The notes under the pieces: generated by a model
The model's database searches: none
Told to the model about the DNA's origin: nothing
What the model saw: the letters and a program-made list of their open reading frames with translations, nothing else
Source: Faecalibacterium sp.
GTDB lineage: Bacteria; Bacillota; Clostridia; Oscillospirales; Ruminococcaceae
Assembly: GCA_029264955.1 (NCBI GenBank)
Contig: JARHYC010000038.1
Location: forward strand, 1-64,000
Direction of reading: 5' to 3'
Length of the DNA stretch: 64,000 nt
Shown here: in pieces, positions 9,733-19,503 of the stretch
Layout: each line of letters opens with the position of its first letter
How positions within the stretch are numbered: the first letter of the stretch is position 1
Made by a program: the position numbers and the translations under genes

Positions 9733-9773
9733 AGTTCATACCTCTTTCTATTATAATGTTCAGTCTGGGTTCA

Positions 9774-11318
9774 TTAGGAAAAAGAACTCTTTTTCTCCAG
9801 TGCGCGGTATTGCAGTGCTTCCAACAGGGCTTCGGCACCGATATCCTGTTCACCTGACAAATCAGCAATCGTGCGTGCAACACGCAGGATTCGGTCATAA
9901 CCTCGCGCAGAAAGCCCCATGCGATCATAAGCACTATGTAAAATCATTTCTGCGTCCGGCGTGAGGATACATGCCCGGCGGATTTGCGCACTGGTTAAAT
10001 CCGCGTTGTACAGAACGCCTCGATAGCAGGGATGCTGGTAGCGCTTTTGCTGAATTTTTCGTGCTGCCATTACTCGGGCGCGGATGCTTGCGCTGTTTTC
10101 ACCACCAGTGCCGCCACGCAATTCCTCATAGGCAATAGGCTCCATTTCCACATGTAGGTCAATGCGGTCCAGAAGTGGTCCGCTGATGCGGCTGCGGTAG
10201 CGGTCGATAGCAGATGGGGAACAGGTGCAAGCGTGGGTTGGATGCCCATAGTATCCACATTTACACGGGTTCATGGCAGCAACCAGCATAAATCGGCTGG
10301 GATAAGTAGCGCTGCCTGCTACACGGCTTACTGTGATGCAGCCATCCTCGATTGGCTGACGCAGTACTTCCAAACTTTCCCGACTGAATTCCGGCAGTTC
10401 ATCCAAAAACAACACGCCGCCATGCGCCAGACTAACTTCACCTGGTCGAAATGACGTACCTCCGCCAGCCAGTGCGGCAGCGCTGGTGGAATGATGCGGG
10501 CTGCGAAACGGTCGTTGCCGCACTAGGCCGCTATTAGAAGGCAATAGCCCAGCTACAGAATAAATCTTGGTGGTTTCCATGCTTTCTTTTCGCTCTAGCG
10601 GCGGCAAAATGCCGGGTAAGCGCTTTGCCAGCATGGACTTGCCAGTTCCGGGGGCACCAACTAATAAAATGTTGTGCCGTCCAGCAGCGGCGATTTCCAT
10701 AGCGCGGCGTGCTAACGGCTGACCATGTACATCCGCAAAGTCGGGAACACTGACATTGTCTTGGTCGGGGCAAAAGGGCGGGCAGACTGCTGGGGGGAGC
10801 ATTAACTGTCCGGTAAGTACCTGAACAACTTCCAGTGCATTGGAGCAGGCAAAGACTTGCAAGCCATTGTCCAAAGCACAGGCAGCTTCAGAAGCATTTT
10901 CACGGGGGACATACAATCGTTTGATGCCGCTTTCCGCTGCTGCTGCGACCATAGGCAATACGCCGGATACAGGGCGCAAGGCACCATCCAGTGCCAATTC
11001 GCCGAGAAAAGCGGTGTCGGCATCCGGCAGCGGGATTTTTCCGGCAGCGGAAAGTACAGCCAGGAAGATGGCGAGGTCATAGACAGGTCCGGTCTTTTTC
11101 ACGTCGGCGGGCGCCAAATTGATGGTCAGGCGGTTGGCGGGCCAGGGAAAACCCAGATTTTTCAGTGCGGCACGCACACGATCACCGCTTTCCTTGACAG
11201 CAGAGTCCGGTAAGCCAACAATATTCCAGCTGGGCAGTCCAGGGGCAACGTCGGCTTCGACTGTGACAGGAAAGCCAGTTAGTCCATGAAGACCGAAACT
11301 ATTCAATTTTGCGTACAT
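9774..11318 (-). CDS. comM: YifB/ComM-family Mg-chelatase-like AAA+ ATPase
   Basis: AAA+ protein of 514 residues, the family of ComM, a hexameric helicase that aids branch migration during natural transformation. An N-terminal Lon-protease-like S5/ATPase fold (PSWNIVGLPDSAVKES) precedes the magnesium-chelatase domain with Walker A GAPGTGKS, Walker B VLFLDELPE, and the C-terminal MG-chelatase helical domain (RGYDRILRVARTIADL). Whether it serves DNA uptake here is inference; the family is present in many non-competent bacteria. The ATG is preferred because AAGGTG lies 7 nt upstream; the GTG within that site is unlikely. Confidence 0.9.
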   Translation of the reverse strand: MYAKLNSFGLHGLTGFPVTVEADVAPGLPSWNIVGLPDSAVKESGDRVRAALKNLGFPWPANRLTINLAPADVKKTGPVYDLAIFLAVLSAAGKIPLPDADTAFLGELALDGALRPVSGVLPMVAAAAESGIKRLYVPRENASEAACALDNGLQVFACSNALEVVQVLTGQLMLPPAVCPPFCPDQDNVSVPDFADVHGQPLARRAMEIAAAGRHNILLVGAPGTGKSMLAKRLPGILPPLERKESMETTKIYSVAGLLPSNSGLVRQRPFRSPHHSTSAAALAGGGTSFRPGEVSLAHGGVLFLDELPEFSRESLEVLRQPIEDGCITVSRVAGSATYPSRFMLVAAMNPCKCGYYGHPTHACTCSPSAIDRYRSRISGPLLDRIDLHVEMEPIAYEELRGGTGGENSASIRARVMAARKIQQKRYQHPCYRGVLYNADLTSAQIRRACILTPDAEMILHSAYDRMGLSARGYDRILRVARTIADLSGEQDIGAEALLEALQYRALEKKSSFS

Positions 11319-11396
11319 AAGAAACACCTTCTATTGTGGTTTGCTGTTTTCTAAGTATACCAGCGAAAAAGATTGTAAACAATACGGAATCCGGAA

Positions 11397-11425
11397 TTGA
11401 CAGATACCATAAGGCGAATTACAAT
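11397..11425 (+). promoter_or_regulatory. Promoter of the phosphohexomutase gene
   Basis: TTGACA (11397-11402), 17-bp spacer, TACAAT (11420-11425); a strong SigA promoter 57 bp before the start codon. Confidence 0.8.
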
Positions 11426-11482
11426 ACTATTGTGCTTTTGAATAAAAACTTTTCGCAATAAAGCGAAAATGGAGGATCATTT

Positions 11483-13168
11483 ATGCAATACATGGAAGAA
11501 TTTCATCGGTGGTCTGCGGCAAAACTGCAGGACCCGACTTTGGAAAAAGAGCTGGCAGAAATCGATGGTCAGGATGAAGAAATCAAAGAACGTTTTGCAG
11601 TATCTTTGAAATTCGGTACAGCAGGTCTGCGCGGTGTGCTGGGTGTAGGCACTAATCGCATGAATATTTATGTAATTCGGCAGGCAACGCAGGGCTTGGC
11701 CAACTGGGTCAAGACCCAGGGCGGTACCCAAACTGTAGCAATCAGCTACGACAGCCGAATCAATAGCGATGTTTTTGCAAAGGAGGCCGCTGGCGTTCTG
11801 GCTGCAAATGGAATTCATGTGCGCATTTACAAAGCGCTCATGCCGGTTCCTGCATTGAGTTTTGCAACCCGATACTACAACTGCAATGCGGGCATTATGG
11901 TTACCGCAAGCCACAATCCGGCTAAGTACAACGGCTATAAGGCATATGGTCCGGATGGCTGCCAGATGACCGACACAGCTGCAGCGGTTGTCTACGATGA
12001 AATGCAGAAAATCGATGTACTGACCGGCGCAAAGATTATGGCGTTCGCAGATGGCGTAGCCGAAGGATTGATTCAGTTTGTGGAAGCAGATTGCGAAGAA
12101 GCACTATATGCTGCAATAGAGGCACACAGCGTACATCCTGGTATGTGCAAGACGGCTGGCCTGAAGCTGGTATACAGCCCGCTGAATGGCTCTGGTCTGA
12201 TGCCGGTTCTGCGCGTGCTGAATGATATTGGCATTACAGATATTACGGTCGTGCGTGAGCAGATGCTGCCGGACGGTAATTTCCCCACTTGCCCGTATCC
12301 CAACCCGGAGATTTATGAAGCATTGCGACTGGGGCTGGAATTGGCAGAGAGAAATCAGGCGGATCTGATGCTGGCTACAGACCCAGATGCAGACCGTGTC
12401 GGTATTGCGGTGCGCTGCCAGGATGGCAGCTATCAGCTGCTGTCTGGTAACGAAGTCGGTGCTTTGCTGCTGGATTACATCTGTGCAGGTCGTATCGAGA
12501 GCGGCACGATGCCCAAGAACCCGGTGGCAGTGAAGTCTATCGTTTCCACCCCGTTGGCAGACAAGGTAGCAGCACATTATGGCGTGGAGATGCGGAATGT
12601 GCTGACCGGCTTTAAGTGGATTGGGGATCAAATCGCACAGCTGGAAGCTGCCGGTGAAGTGGATCGCTTCCTGTTTGGCTTTGAGGAAAGCTATGGCTAT
12701 CTGGCTGGTCCTTATGTGCGTGATAAGGATGCAATCATCGGGTCGATGATGATTTGCGAAATGGCAGCTTACTACCGCAGTAAGGGCACGTCTATCAAGG
12801 AGCGTCTGGATGAAATCTATGCAGAGTACGGGCGCTATCTGAACGTAACTGAAAGTCACGAATTTCCCGGTTTGTCTGGCATGGACAAAATGGCAGCAAT
12901 CATGGAGCAGCTGCGCAAGCAGCCGCCTGTAAATTTTGCAGGTGTTGCGGTTGCAGCGACAGTCGATTATGAACAGACAGAAAAGACGGGTTTGCCCGCA
13001 GCCAATGTGCTGAAGTACGAGCTGGCAAATGGTGCAACGGTCATCGTTCGCCCCTCGGGCACAGAGCCGAAAATCAAGATCTATTTTACCACGCTGGGGA
13101 AGGATCTGACCGAAGCAACCGCACAGAAGGACGTATTGTCCGCAGCTTGCCAGCAGTATCTGGCTTAA
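11483..13168 (+). CDS. Phospho-sugar mutase (phosphoglucomutase/phosphomannomutase family)
   Basis: Alpha-D-phosphohexomutase of 561 residues, matching the PgcA class of Firmicutes that interconverts glucose-1- and glucose-6-phosphate. The active-site phosphoserine is S143 in TASHNP (141-146). The metal loop is DPDADRV (300-306), the sugar-binding loop GFEESYG, and the phosphate-binding loop PSGTEPKIK lies near the C-terminus. Substrate preference (glucose or mannose) cannot be told from motifs. It stands alone with its own promoter and terminator; it could feed UDP-sugar synthesis used by the polysaccharide cluster downstream. Confidence 0.9.
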   Translation: MQYMEEFHRWSAAKLQDPTLEKELAEIDGQDEEIKERFAVSLKFGTAGLRGVLGVGTNRMNIYVIRQATQGLANWVKTQGGTQTVAISYDSRINSDVFAKEAAGVLAANGIHVRIYKALMPVPALSFATRYYNCNAGIMVTASHNPAKYNGYKAYGPDGCQMTDTAAAVVYDEMQKIDVLTGAKIMAFADGVAEGLIQFVEADCEEALYAAIEAHSVHPGMCKTAGLKLVYSPLNGSGLMPVLRVLNDIGITDITVVREQMLPDGNFPTCPYPNPEIYEALRLGLELAERNQADLMLATDPDADRVGIAVRCQDGSYQLLSGNEVGALLLDYICAGRIESGTMPKNPVAVKSIVSTPLADKVAAHYGVEMRNVLTGFKWIGDQIAQLEAAGEVDRFLFGFEESYGYLAGPYVRDKDAIIGSMMICEMAAYYRSKGTSIKERLDEIYAEYGRYLNVTESHEFPGLSGMDKMAAIMEQLRKQPPVNFAGVAVAATVDYEQTEKTGLPAANVLKYELANGATVIVRPSGTEPKIKIYFTTLGKDLTEATAQKDVLSAACQQYLA

Positions 13169-13173
13169 GAATG

Positions 13174-13216
13174 AAAAAAGCGCCGCAGCGAAATTGTTTT
13201 GGCTGCGGCGTTTTTT
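13174..13216 (+). terminator. Terminator of the phosphohexomutase gene
   Basis: Stem CGCCGCAGC (13181-13189) with GCTGCGGCG (13202-13210) and six T residues, starting just after the stop. Confidence 0.85.
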
Positions 13217-13309
13217 CACAGAGAAATAGAGGACGGTGGAAAATAAATACAAAAATGGTGAAAAAAGTCCGCACACCATGTTTTTTCATCTGATTTTTGC
13301 CAAAATCCC

Positions 13310-13337
13310 TTGCTTTTCCGGCTGGTCGTGATATAAT
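13310..13337 (+). promoter_or_regulatory. Promoter of rpmE
   Basis: TTGCTT (13310-13315), 16-bp spacer, TATAAT (13332-13337) with an extended -10 TG at 13329-13330. The predicted transcript has about 110 nt before the start codon. Confidence 0.75.
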
Positions 13338-13343
13338 ATATCA

Positions 13344-13454
13344 GCAATCGTTTCTAAGGCTGCTCTCTGGGGTAGCTGAAATTGAAGGTTGTGATGGGTG
13401 CATACATTACAATATGGCCCCTATAAGTCATTACCAGAAATGAGGTGAAAAGAA
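13344..13454 (+). promoter_or_regulatory. Long rpmE leader, possible L31 autoregulatory RNA
   Basis: About 110 nt of untranslated leader. A GGGG run near 13370 could pair with CCCC near 13417, enclosing most of it. L31 leaders are known autoregulatory elements in Firmicutes, but I cannot recall the consensus well enough to assign this one. Confidence 0.35.
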
Positions 13455-13655
13455 ATGAAGCAGGGTATTCATCCTAACTACGACAAGTGCGTGATCACTT
13501 GCGCATGCGGTAACGTTATCGAAACTCGTGGCACCAAGTCCGAAATTCACGTTGAAGTTTGCTCTAAGTGCCATCCCTTCTACACCGGCAAGCAGAAGCT
13601 GGTCGATACCGGTGGACGTGTTGATCGTTTCAACAAGCGTTTTGGCCGCAAGTAA
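13455..13655 (+). CDS. rpmE: 50S ribosomal protein bL31 (zinc-binding form)
   Basis: Ribosomal protein of 66 residues. The zinc ligands of the C+ form are present: CxC at residues 16 and 18 and CSKC at 36-39, followed by the family's HPFYTGKQK. The zinc form is normally made when zinc is plentiful; no C- paralogue is seen here. Monocistronic, with GAGGTG upstream of the ATG and a terminator 13 nt after the stop. Confidence 0.96.
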   Translation: MKQGIHPNYDKCVITCACGNVIETRGTKSEIHVEVCSKCHPFYTGKQKLVDTGGRVDRFNKRFGRK

Positions 13656-13667
13656 GAAATGCTTTCT

Positions 13668-13700
13668 CAGTGCCTTCCCATTTGGGAAGGCACTTTTTGT
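13668..13700 (+). terminator. Terminator of rpmE
   Basis: Stem AGTGCCTTCCC with GGGAAGGCACT, 4-nt loop, followed by TTTTTG. Confidence 0.88.
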
Positions 13701-13815
13701 TTTATTATACCAGTGTGTACAGAATAAAAGAAAATAAATGCAATACCGTTGCTCTTTTCGCTGGAATCGATATAATAAGGTGTACGATTCCACTTTCAAT
13801 AACGGAGGGCATCAC

Positions 13816-14454
13816 ATGAAAACAGTGTATATCGTATTTGTTTCCAGTAATTATGTGACAGGCTCGTTGATTCGGATGGCTACGGGGTGGCAGTACAACC
13901 ACGTGGCGCTGGCATTGAATCCGATGCTGCCAAAGATGCATGCATATTCCCGGTGCAATTACTTTGAGCCGCTGAACGGCGGATATCAGCAGGAAACACC
14001 GGCACGATACTTGGTTGACGGCAACGACAGCAAAATTAAAATTTGCGGCTACCAAGTCACGGATGAACACTATGCGCGAATCTGTAAGGCTCTGCAGGAT
14101 TATCAGACACACCAGACCGAAACCCGTTATAACTTTGCGGATATCCTGATTTTTCCCTTGCATAAACATATTCCCTTGCAGCGAACACATACCTGCATCA
14201 GCTTTTTGTGTGAGGTGCTGGAGTTGAATCGCTACATGACAGTTGTTCAGTTGGAACGAAAACTACGCAATCAGGTTTTATATGAAGGCAGTATTCGTGC
14301 ATGGGTGGGGCAGAATGTTCCCAGTGAAAGCAATTACTTTGAGCATCGTGGTCGTTTGCGTGCTTGCAAGGATACCACACGGAAAAACCTGCGTTTGTGG
14401 CGTGATGTAGCGCTGGTGGGGTTGGCTGTCGTTTTTGGCGTAGAACTATTTTGA
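13816..14454 (+). CDS. Uncharacterised protein, possible NlpC/P60-like (YiiX type) fold
   Basis: 212 residues from an ATG with GGAGG 8 nt upstream. I do not recognise it firmly. The order of an early NHVALAL segment (about residue 33) and a later HTCISFLCEVL segment (about residue 136) recalls permuted papain-like (YiiX/YaeF) enzymes, in which His precedes Cys. The last ~20 residues (ALVGLAVVFGVELF) are hydrophobic and may anchor the protein, but there is no signal peptide. Monocistronic. Function unknown; the fold assignment is inference. Confidence 0.55.
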   Translation: MKTVYIVFVSSNYVTGSLIRMATGWQYNHVALALNPMLPKMHAYSRCNYFEPLNGGYQQETPARYLVDGNDSKIKICGYQVTDEHYARICKALQDYQTHQTETRYNFADILIFPLHKHIPLQRTHTCISFLCEVLELNRYMTVVQLERKLRNQVLYEGSIRAWVGQNVPSESNYFEHRGRLRACKDTTRKNLRLWRDVALVGLAVVFGVELF

Positions 14455-14457
14455 TTG

Positions 14458-14500
14458 GAAAACCGCTTCGTTCAATAGGGATGGAGCGGTTTTCTGTTTT
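14458..14500 (+). terminator. Terminator after the 212-residue gene
   Basis: Stem GAAAACCGCT (14458-14467) with AGCGGTTTTC (14485-14494), then CTGTTTTT. Confidence 0.7.
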
Positions 14501-14503
14501 TCT

Positions 14504-14531
14504 TTGCGGATTCGACGGAGTATGGTATAAT
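14504..14531 (+). promoter_or_regulatory. Promoter of the yigZ-like gene
   Basis: TATAAT at 14526-14531 with extended -10 TGG just before it; TTGCGG 16 bp upstream as a partial -35. Confidence 0.65.
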
Positions 14532-14568
14532 CGTACCTGTATATCAAAAGATAAAGGCAGGGCATATT

Positions 14569-15189
14569 GTGGAGGATTATCGTACCATTGCCGGCACGGC
14601 GGTCGGCGAATACGAAGAAAAAAAGAGCCGCTTTATTGCGTCGGTCTCTTATGCGGAAAGCGAGGAAGCCGCACTGCGCTTTCTGGAGCAGATAAAAGCA
14701 GAAAATCGTACCGCACGGCATAACGTGTATGCCTATCGCTTGCAGGAAGATAACCGGGAACGCTATTCCGACGATGGGGAACCAGCCAAGACGGCAGGTC
14801 TGCCAACACTGGAAGTGATTCGTCACAGTGAACTGACAGATTTAGTGGTAGTTGTGACCCGATATTTTGGCGGTATTTTGCTGGGTACGGGCGGATTGGT
14901 GCGTGCGTATACAGCAGCAACGCAGGCGGCACTGGAAAAAGCAAAAATCGTGACGGTGCGCAGTCTGGTGGAATGTTCGGTTACCGTAGAGTATCCCCTG
15001 TATGAACAGGCCCAGCGCTTGATTCAAGGTATGGAAACCAGTGCGGTAGAACCAATTTTTACAGATAAGGTATGTTTGAAATGGACCATGCCGGACGGCA
15101 CGCAGCATCTTTTGGCCCAGCAGCTGCGAGAATTGACTCGTGGCAGTGCAGAAATGCAGAGCTCGGAGCCGTTCTATGCGCCGTTTTGA
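14569..15189 (+). CDS. YigZ/IMPACT family protein
   Basis: 206-residue cytosolic protein of the YigZ (YvyE) family. The N-terminal UPF0029/IMPACT domain carries EEKKSRFIA, ARHNVYAYRL, SDDGEPAKTAG and VVVTRYFGGILLGTGGLVRAY; a smaller DUF1949-like C-terminal domain follows. Relatives are linked to translation control in eukaryotes, but the bacterial role is not settled. The start is GTG, overlapping TTG, with AAAGGCAGGG upstream as the binding site. Confidence 0.88.
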   Translation: MEDYRTIAGTAVGEYEEKKSRFIASVSYAESEEAALRFLEQIKAENRTARHNVYAYRLQEDNRERYSDDGEPAKTAGLPTLEVIRHSELTDLVVVVTRYFGGILLGTGGLVRAYTAATQAALEKAKIVTVRSLVECSVTVEYPLYEQAQRLIQGMETSAVEPIFTDKVCLKWTMPDGTQHLLAQQLRELTRGSAEMQSSEPFYAPF

Positions 15190-15217
15190 TATTTGATGTG
15201 TCGAATCCGCACTAGTT

Positions 15218-15268
15218 TTGACACTCGACAAGTTGCGTCCCCCTTTGACAGAGAGAGTCGATTATAAT
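15218..15268 (+). promoter_or_regulatory. Possible dgt-dnaG-rpoD operon promoter region
   Basis: TTGACA occurs at 15218-15223 and 15245-15250 and TATAAT at 15263-15268, but neither spacing is normal (39 and 12 bp). TGTCGA (15199-15204) and TCGACA (15225-15230) form an inverted repeat that may be an operator. No terminator separates yigZ from dgt, so read-through is possible. Confidence 0.35.
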
Positions 15269-15290
15269 TTAGAAAGCGAGGCTTTGCCGT

Positions 15291-16289
15291 ATGACTGTGC
15301 GTGAACGCAGTGAACAAATTGAACAGCAGACGTTTGCCCCTTGGGCTACACTGAGCAGCGCCAGCCGCGGACGTGTGCGACCGGAAGAACAAGATCCGCT
15401 GCGCCCTGTCTTTCAGCGCGATAGAGACAGAATACTGCATTGCAAAGCTTTTCGCAGACTGAAGCAGAAAACGCAGGTCTTTCTTTCACCGGAAGGGGAT
15501 ATGTACCGAACCCGCCTAACCCATACGCTGGAGGTTGCGCAAATTGCAAGAACCATCGCCCGGGCATTACGCCTGAACGAGGATTTAACCGAAGCAATCG
15601 CACTGGCGCATGATTTGGGTCATACACCATTTGGTCATGCGGGCGAACGTGCATTAAATCAGCTTTGCCCCGGCGGCTTTACCCATTACCGCCAAGGATT
15701 GCGCGTGGTGGACTTTCTGGAAAAAGACGGCCGAGGACTGAATCTGACATGGGAGGTGCGCAACGGAATCATTACACATACCAAGGGGACTTGGGCGGCT
15801 ACGCCGGAAGGGCGCATTGTGCGCTATGCGGACTGGATTGCCTTTGTGAATCATGATATTGATGACGCAATGCGTGCCGGTGTACTGGAAGAATCCCAGC
15901 TGCCACAGGCTGCTGTGGAGGAATTGGGTCACACCAATTCACAACGAATCACTACCATGATTCAAAGCATTGTGGATCACAGCGATGGCGATATCCAAGT
16001 GGGCGAGCAAGCGTATGCCCCGTTTTTGACCCTGAAGGAATTTATGTACAGCACTGTTTATGTGGATAAGGTTGCAAAGGCAGAAGAAGCAAAAGTAGGT
16101 CATCTGGTGGAAGCATTGTACGAACACTATGTGACCCACCCGGAACAAATGCCCAATTTCTATATGCAAATCGCCTATCAGGAAGGTCCTGACCGCGCCG
16201 TGACGGATTATATCAGCGGCATGAGCGATGAGTTTGCAACCCGCACCTTTGAACAACTGTATGTTCCCCAGAAATGGCATGTGCTTTGA
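15291..16289 (+). CDS. dgt: Deoxyguanosinetriphosphate triphosphohydrolase-like protein
   Basis: HD-superfamily dNTP triphosphohydrolase of 332 residues, cleaving dNTPs to nucleosides and triphosphate and so affecting dNTP pools. The metal-binding HD motif is THTLEV ... HDLGHTPFGHAGE; the conserved early segment RDRDRILHCKAFRRLKQKTQV is typical of the family. First gene of a dgt-dnaG-rpoD operon (27-nt gap to dnaG), placing dNTP control next to the primase. Confidence 0.9.
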   Translation: MTVRERSEQIEQQTFAPWATLSSASRGRVRPEEQDPLRPVFQRDRDRILHCKAFRRLKQKTQVFLSPEGDMYRTRLTHTLEVAQIARTIARALRLNEDLTEAIALAHDLGHTPFGHAGERALNQLCPGGFTHYRQGLRVVDFLEKDGRGLNLTWEVRNGIITHTKGTWAATPEGRIVRYADWIAFVNHDIDDAMRAGVLEESQLPQAAVEELGHTNSQRITTMIQSIVDHSDGDIQVGEQAYAPFLTLKEFMYSTVYVDKVAKAEEAKVGHLVEALYEHYVTHPEQMPNFYMQIAYQEGPDRAVTDYISGMSDEFATRTFEQLYVPQKWHVL

Positions 16290-16316
16290 TAGAGGAAAAG
16301 TAAGGAAGTATCGGAT

Positions 16317-18101
16317 ATGAGCATCCCCCATGAATATATTGAAGAAGTTGTGCGTCGCAATGATATTGTGGATGTGGTAGGCAGCTATGTACAGCTGAAA
16401 CGCAAAGGGCGGCTGTATGGCGGCTTGTGCCCGTTCCACAATGAAAAGACGCCCTCTTTCTACGTTTACCCGGACACCCAGAGCTTTTACTGCTTTGGTT
16501 GCGGTGCGGGCGGAGACGTAATCACATTCACGAAACAAATCAATAATCTGGATTATGTAGAAGCGGTCAAGATGCTGGCAGGCCGTGTGGGTATGCCGGA
16601 ACCTGCTGAGGACGACAAGGTGGGTCGGCTGCGCAGTCGGATTTTGTCCATCAATCGGGACGCAGCACGCTATTTCCATAAATGCCTGAACGGCGATGAT
16701 GAAAACGCCCGGATGGCACGCGCATACTGGCGCCGCCGTGGACTGGACGACAAAACCATTGTTCGCTTTGGTCTGGGCTATGCTCCGGATGATTTTCGGG
16801 CGACCTATCGCTATTTGCATGACAAGGGCTATACAGACGAGGAGCTGCTGGAAAGCGGTTTGGTAAAACGCAGCGAGAAAGGCAATATCTACAATCTGTT
16901 CCGACACCGTGTGATGACGCCGATTTTTGACCTGCGGGGAAATGTCATTGCTTTTGGCGGACGTGTGATGGATGATTCCAAGCCTAAGTACATCAATAGC
17001 CCAGAAACGCTGGTCTACAAAAAACACAAGACCGTTTTTGCGCTGCAACTGGCGAAAAAGAGTGTATCCAAGCGGTTTGTGCTGTGCGAAGGCTATATGG
17101 ACGTGATCAGTATGCAGAAATCCGGAATTGATACGGCTGTGTGTGCCTGCGGTACAGCGCTGACTCCCGACCAGGTGAAACTGCTCAGCGAATATGCCGA
17201 AGAGGTTGTGCTGTGCTATGACTCTGACGAAGCAGGTCAAAAGGCAACTGCACGCAGTTTGGAGCTATTCCAAGACAGTCCGCTGAAGGTGCGTGTTTTA
17301 CAGATTCCCGGCGCAAAAGACCCGGATGAGTACATTAAGAAGTTCGGTGCGGACCGCTTCCGTGCATTGTTGGATGGTACCGGAAATGCAATGGACTTTC
17401 GCATGGGACAGATTCGCAAAAAATATGACCTGAAACAGGATAAGGATCGGCTGGAGTATATTCGGGAAACGCTGGAACTGCTGGCAGAGCGCATCAGCCC
17501 CACAGAGCGGGAAGTGTATGCGGGCAGACTGGCGGAAGAAACCAATATCTCCAAAACGGCGATCCTGACACAGCTGGAAGATGTTACTCGCCGCAACAAC
17601 TATCGTCGCCGCAAAAAGCGTGAAACAGAGCTTTTGCATTCCGGCGTGGCGGATAACATCAAAATTCCTTACCAGGCAGGCGGCCAGCGCGCGTTGGGTG
17701 TGGCGGCTGCCGAGCAAATGCTGGCGTCGGCACTGGTGCGGGAGCCTAGCTTTATCGAACCTGTGATGCAGCGTCTGAATTTGGAAAATATCGTGATGCC
17801 GGATATGAAAGAGGCAATCGGGGCAATGTATGCTTGTACCCAACAAGGTGTAGAAGTTTCTATGTCGGTACTGGGACAGCGTCTCAGTGACCAGACCATG
17901 GCAGAATTATCCCGTTTGGTGGCGCAATACCACGACGTGACCCCCACATGGCAGGACGTGGAAATGTATCTGGAACGAATTGCCCGCAGTACGCCCAAGA
18001 GTGTGAGCGCTGCTAAAATGGACAATACGGAAATCGAACGATATTTGCAGACGCTGAGAGACCGCAAGGGGGCATTGCCCTCAGAGGAAACTGAGGAGTG
18101 A
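16317..18101 (+). CDS. dnaG: DNA primase DnaG
   Basis: Makes RNA primers for replication; 594 residues. The N-terminal CHC2 zinc ribbon has C38, H41, C59 and C62. The TOPRIM catalytic core has E258 (CEGYMD) and D302/D304 (YDSDEAG). The C-terminal ~160 residues should bind the helicase DnaB/DnaC. AAGGAAG site 7-9 nt before ATG. It sits in the conserved primase-sigma order ahead of rpoD (62-nt gap). Confidence 0.96.
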   Translation: MSIPHEYIEEVVRRNDIVDVVGSYVQLKRKGRLYGGLCPFHNEKTPSFYVYPDTQSFYCFGCGAGGDVITFTKQINNLDYVEAVKMLAGRVGMPEPAEDDKVGRLRSRILSINRDAARYFHKCLNGDDENARMARAYWRRRGLDDKTIVRFGLGYAPDDFRATYRYLHDKGYTDEELLESGLVKRSEKGNIYNLFRHRVMTPIFDLRGNVIAFGGRVMDDSKPKYINSPETLVYKKHKTVFALQLAKKSVSKRFVLCEGYMDVISMQKSGIDTAVCACGTALTPDQVKLLSEYAEEVVLCYDSDEAGQKATARSLELFQDSPLKVRVLQIPGAKDPDEYIKKFGADRFRALLDGTGNAMDFRMGQIRKKYDLKQDKDRLEYIRETLELLAERISPTEREVYAGRLAEETNISKTAILTQLEDVTRRNNYRRRKKRETELLHSGVADNIKIPYQAGGQRALGVAAAEQMLASALVREPSFIEPVMQRLNLENIVMPDMKEAIGAMYACTQQGVEVSMSVLGQRLSDQTMAELSRLVAQYHDVTPTWQDVEMYLERIARSTPKSVSAAKMDNTEIERYLQTLRDRKGALPSEETEE

Positions 18102-18163
18102 GCTGTCCAGCCTCTGGCCTTTTTCGGCTGCACAAAATGCGGCTGTTTGCCGCCGGAGGTACT

Positions 18164-19147
18164 ATGGAGAAGACAGAATATAAAGCAAATGTCAGCGAAG
18201 AAGAGAGCTGGGGTTTTGGTCTGGAAGCCATGAAGGAAGCAGACGCCCCCCCGCTGGAAGTTTTGGATGAAGCCGGCATCGACCGCCTGACCCGTGAAGT
18301 GGGAGCGGGCGACGAAATGGCTGTGGATTCTGTAAAGACCTATCTGCGGGAAATCGGACGAATTCCATTGTTGACCCACACGGATGAGCTACAGCTTGCG
18401 CTTGCGGCAAAGCGGGGCAACGAACAGGCTGCACGCCGCTTGGCAGAAGCAAATCTGCGGTTGGTAGTATCAATTGCCAAGAAATATGCGGGCAGGGGAT
18501 TGTCATTTCTGGATTTGATTCAGGAAGGGAACATTGGCCTAATGCGCGCGGTGGAAAAATATGATCCGGATAAGGGGTTTCGCTTTTCCACTTATGCAAC
18601 ATGGTGGGTTCGGCAGGCAATCACTCGTGCGCTGGCAGATCAAGGGCGAACCATTCGTATTCCGGTGCATCTGGTGGATACTATGGGGCGGATGCGAAAA
18701 GCACAGACTGAACTGCTGCACGAACTGGGCAGAGAACCAGAAATGAAAGAACTTGCAGAAAAGATGGAGATGCCGGAAGAGAAGGTGCAGGAGCTGATGC
18801 GGATTTCCATGGAGCCAATCAGTCTGGAAACGCCCGTGCGAGAAGAGGATGATGTTTGTTTACAGGATTTCTTGCAAGATGAAAGTGCCTGCCTCCCGGC
18901 GGACCGTGCGGGACAAATGCAATTGCAACAGGAACTGACCCGTGTACTGCATAGTTTGACCCCACGGGAAGAAACCGTTTTGAAGATGCGTTTTGGTCTG
19001 ATGGATGGTCGTGCAAGGACTTTGGAAGAAGTTGGCTCTAGTTTCCATGTAACCCGAGAGCGTATCCGCCAAATTGAAGCTAAAGCATTACGAAAGTTGC
19101 GTCATCCCAGTAGATCACGCCAGCTGAGAGCGTATTTGGAGGATTGA
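18164..19147 (+). CDS. rpoD: RNA polymerase sigma factor RpoD/SigA
   Basis: Primary sigma factor of 327 residues from an ATG with GGAGG 6 nt upstream. Region 1.1 is essentially absent. Region 1.2 begins at [14 protein letters not shown], region 2.1-2.4 contains FLDLIQEGN and [13 protein letters not shown] with IRIPVH following, and region 4.2 ends in [17 protein letters not shown]. The identical -10-recognising core agrees with the TATAAT boxes found throughout the window. Co-transcribed with dnaG. Confidence 0.95.
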   Translation: MEKTEYKANVSEEESWGFGLEAMKEADAPPLEVLDEAGIDRLTREVGAGDEMAVDSVKTYLREIGRIPLLTHTDELQLALAAKRGNEQAARRLAEANLRLVVSIAKKYAGRGLSFLDLIQEGNIGLMRAVEKYDPDKGFRFSTYATWWVRQAITRALADQGRTIRIPVHLVDTMGRMRKAQTELLHELGREPEMKELAEKMEMPEEKVQELMRISMEPISLETPVREEDDVCLQDFLQDESACLPADRAGQMQLQQELTRVLHSLTPREETVLKMRFGLMDGRARTLEEVGSSFHVTRERIRQIEAKALRKLRHPSRSRQLRAYLED

Positions 19148-19236
19148 TGGGGTTTCGCCACTTTGACGAAAAAGAACCCTGAGGAACCAGAAAAAAAGAC
19201 TTTTTCAAGATAAAAATAGAATAAAATATACACGAA

Positions 19237-19280
19237 CCCGTGTGTTTCTTTTGAAAGAGACACACGGGCGATTTTTTTTG
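19237..19280 (+). terminator. Terminator of the dgt-dnaG-rpoD operon
   Basis: 12-bp stem (19237-19248 with 19257-19268, one wobble) followed by eight T residues. Confidence 0.9.
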
Positions 19281-19300
19281 TCAAGAGGGCAAAAAATCAC

Positions 19301-19329
19301 TTGACATCTTGCTTTTTTAGGGATATACT
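19301..19329 (+). promoter_or_regulatory. rpoBC promoter
   Basis: TTGACA (19301-19306), 17 bp, TATACT (19324-19329). Shows that rpoB has its own strong promoter. Confidence 0.88.
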
Positions 19330-19382
19330 GAATCAGTATCACAATAATGCCTTAGTATGCGAAAAAGGCAGTGAGGTTCACT

Positions 19383-19406
19383 ATGTTTCCCGAATACAAA
19401 ACATAA
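19383..19406 (+). CDS. Candidate leader peptide in the rpoB leader
   Basis: A 7-codon frame (MFPEYKT, then TAA) with GAGG 6 nt before its ATG, inside the rpoB leader and about 100 nt before rpoB. Whether it is translated or regulatory is inference. Confidence 0.3.
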   Translation: MFPEYKT

Positions 19407-19503
19407 AGTTTGTGAAAAATGCTGGGAAGCAGTGCTGAATCGTAAAACGTGAACGGTTTCGAATGCTGCAATCAAAAGGTAAAGATAAGGAGTGGTTGAT
19501 TTT

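Larger units (their letters stand above)
19148..19503 (+). other. rpoD-rpoB intergenic region
   Basis: Contains the operon terminator, a near-perfect rpoB promoter, and a leader of about 170 nt. The leader has a small candidate hairpin (GCCTT at about 19350 with AAGGC at about 19365) and a 7-codon reading frame. No rplJ-rplL genes lie here. Confidence 0.7.
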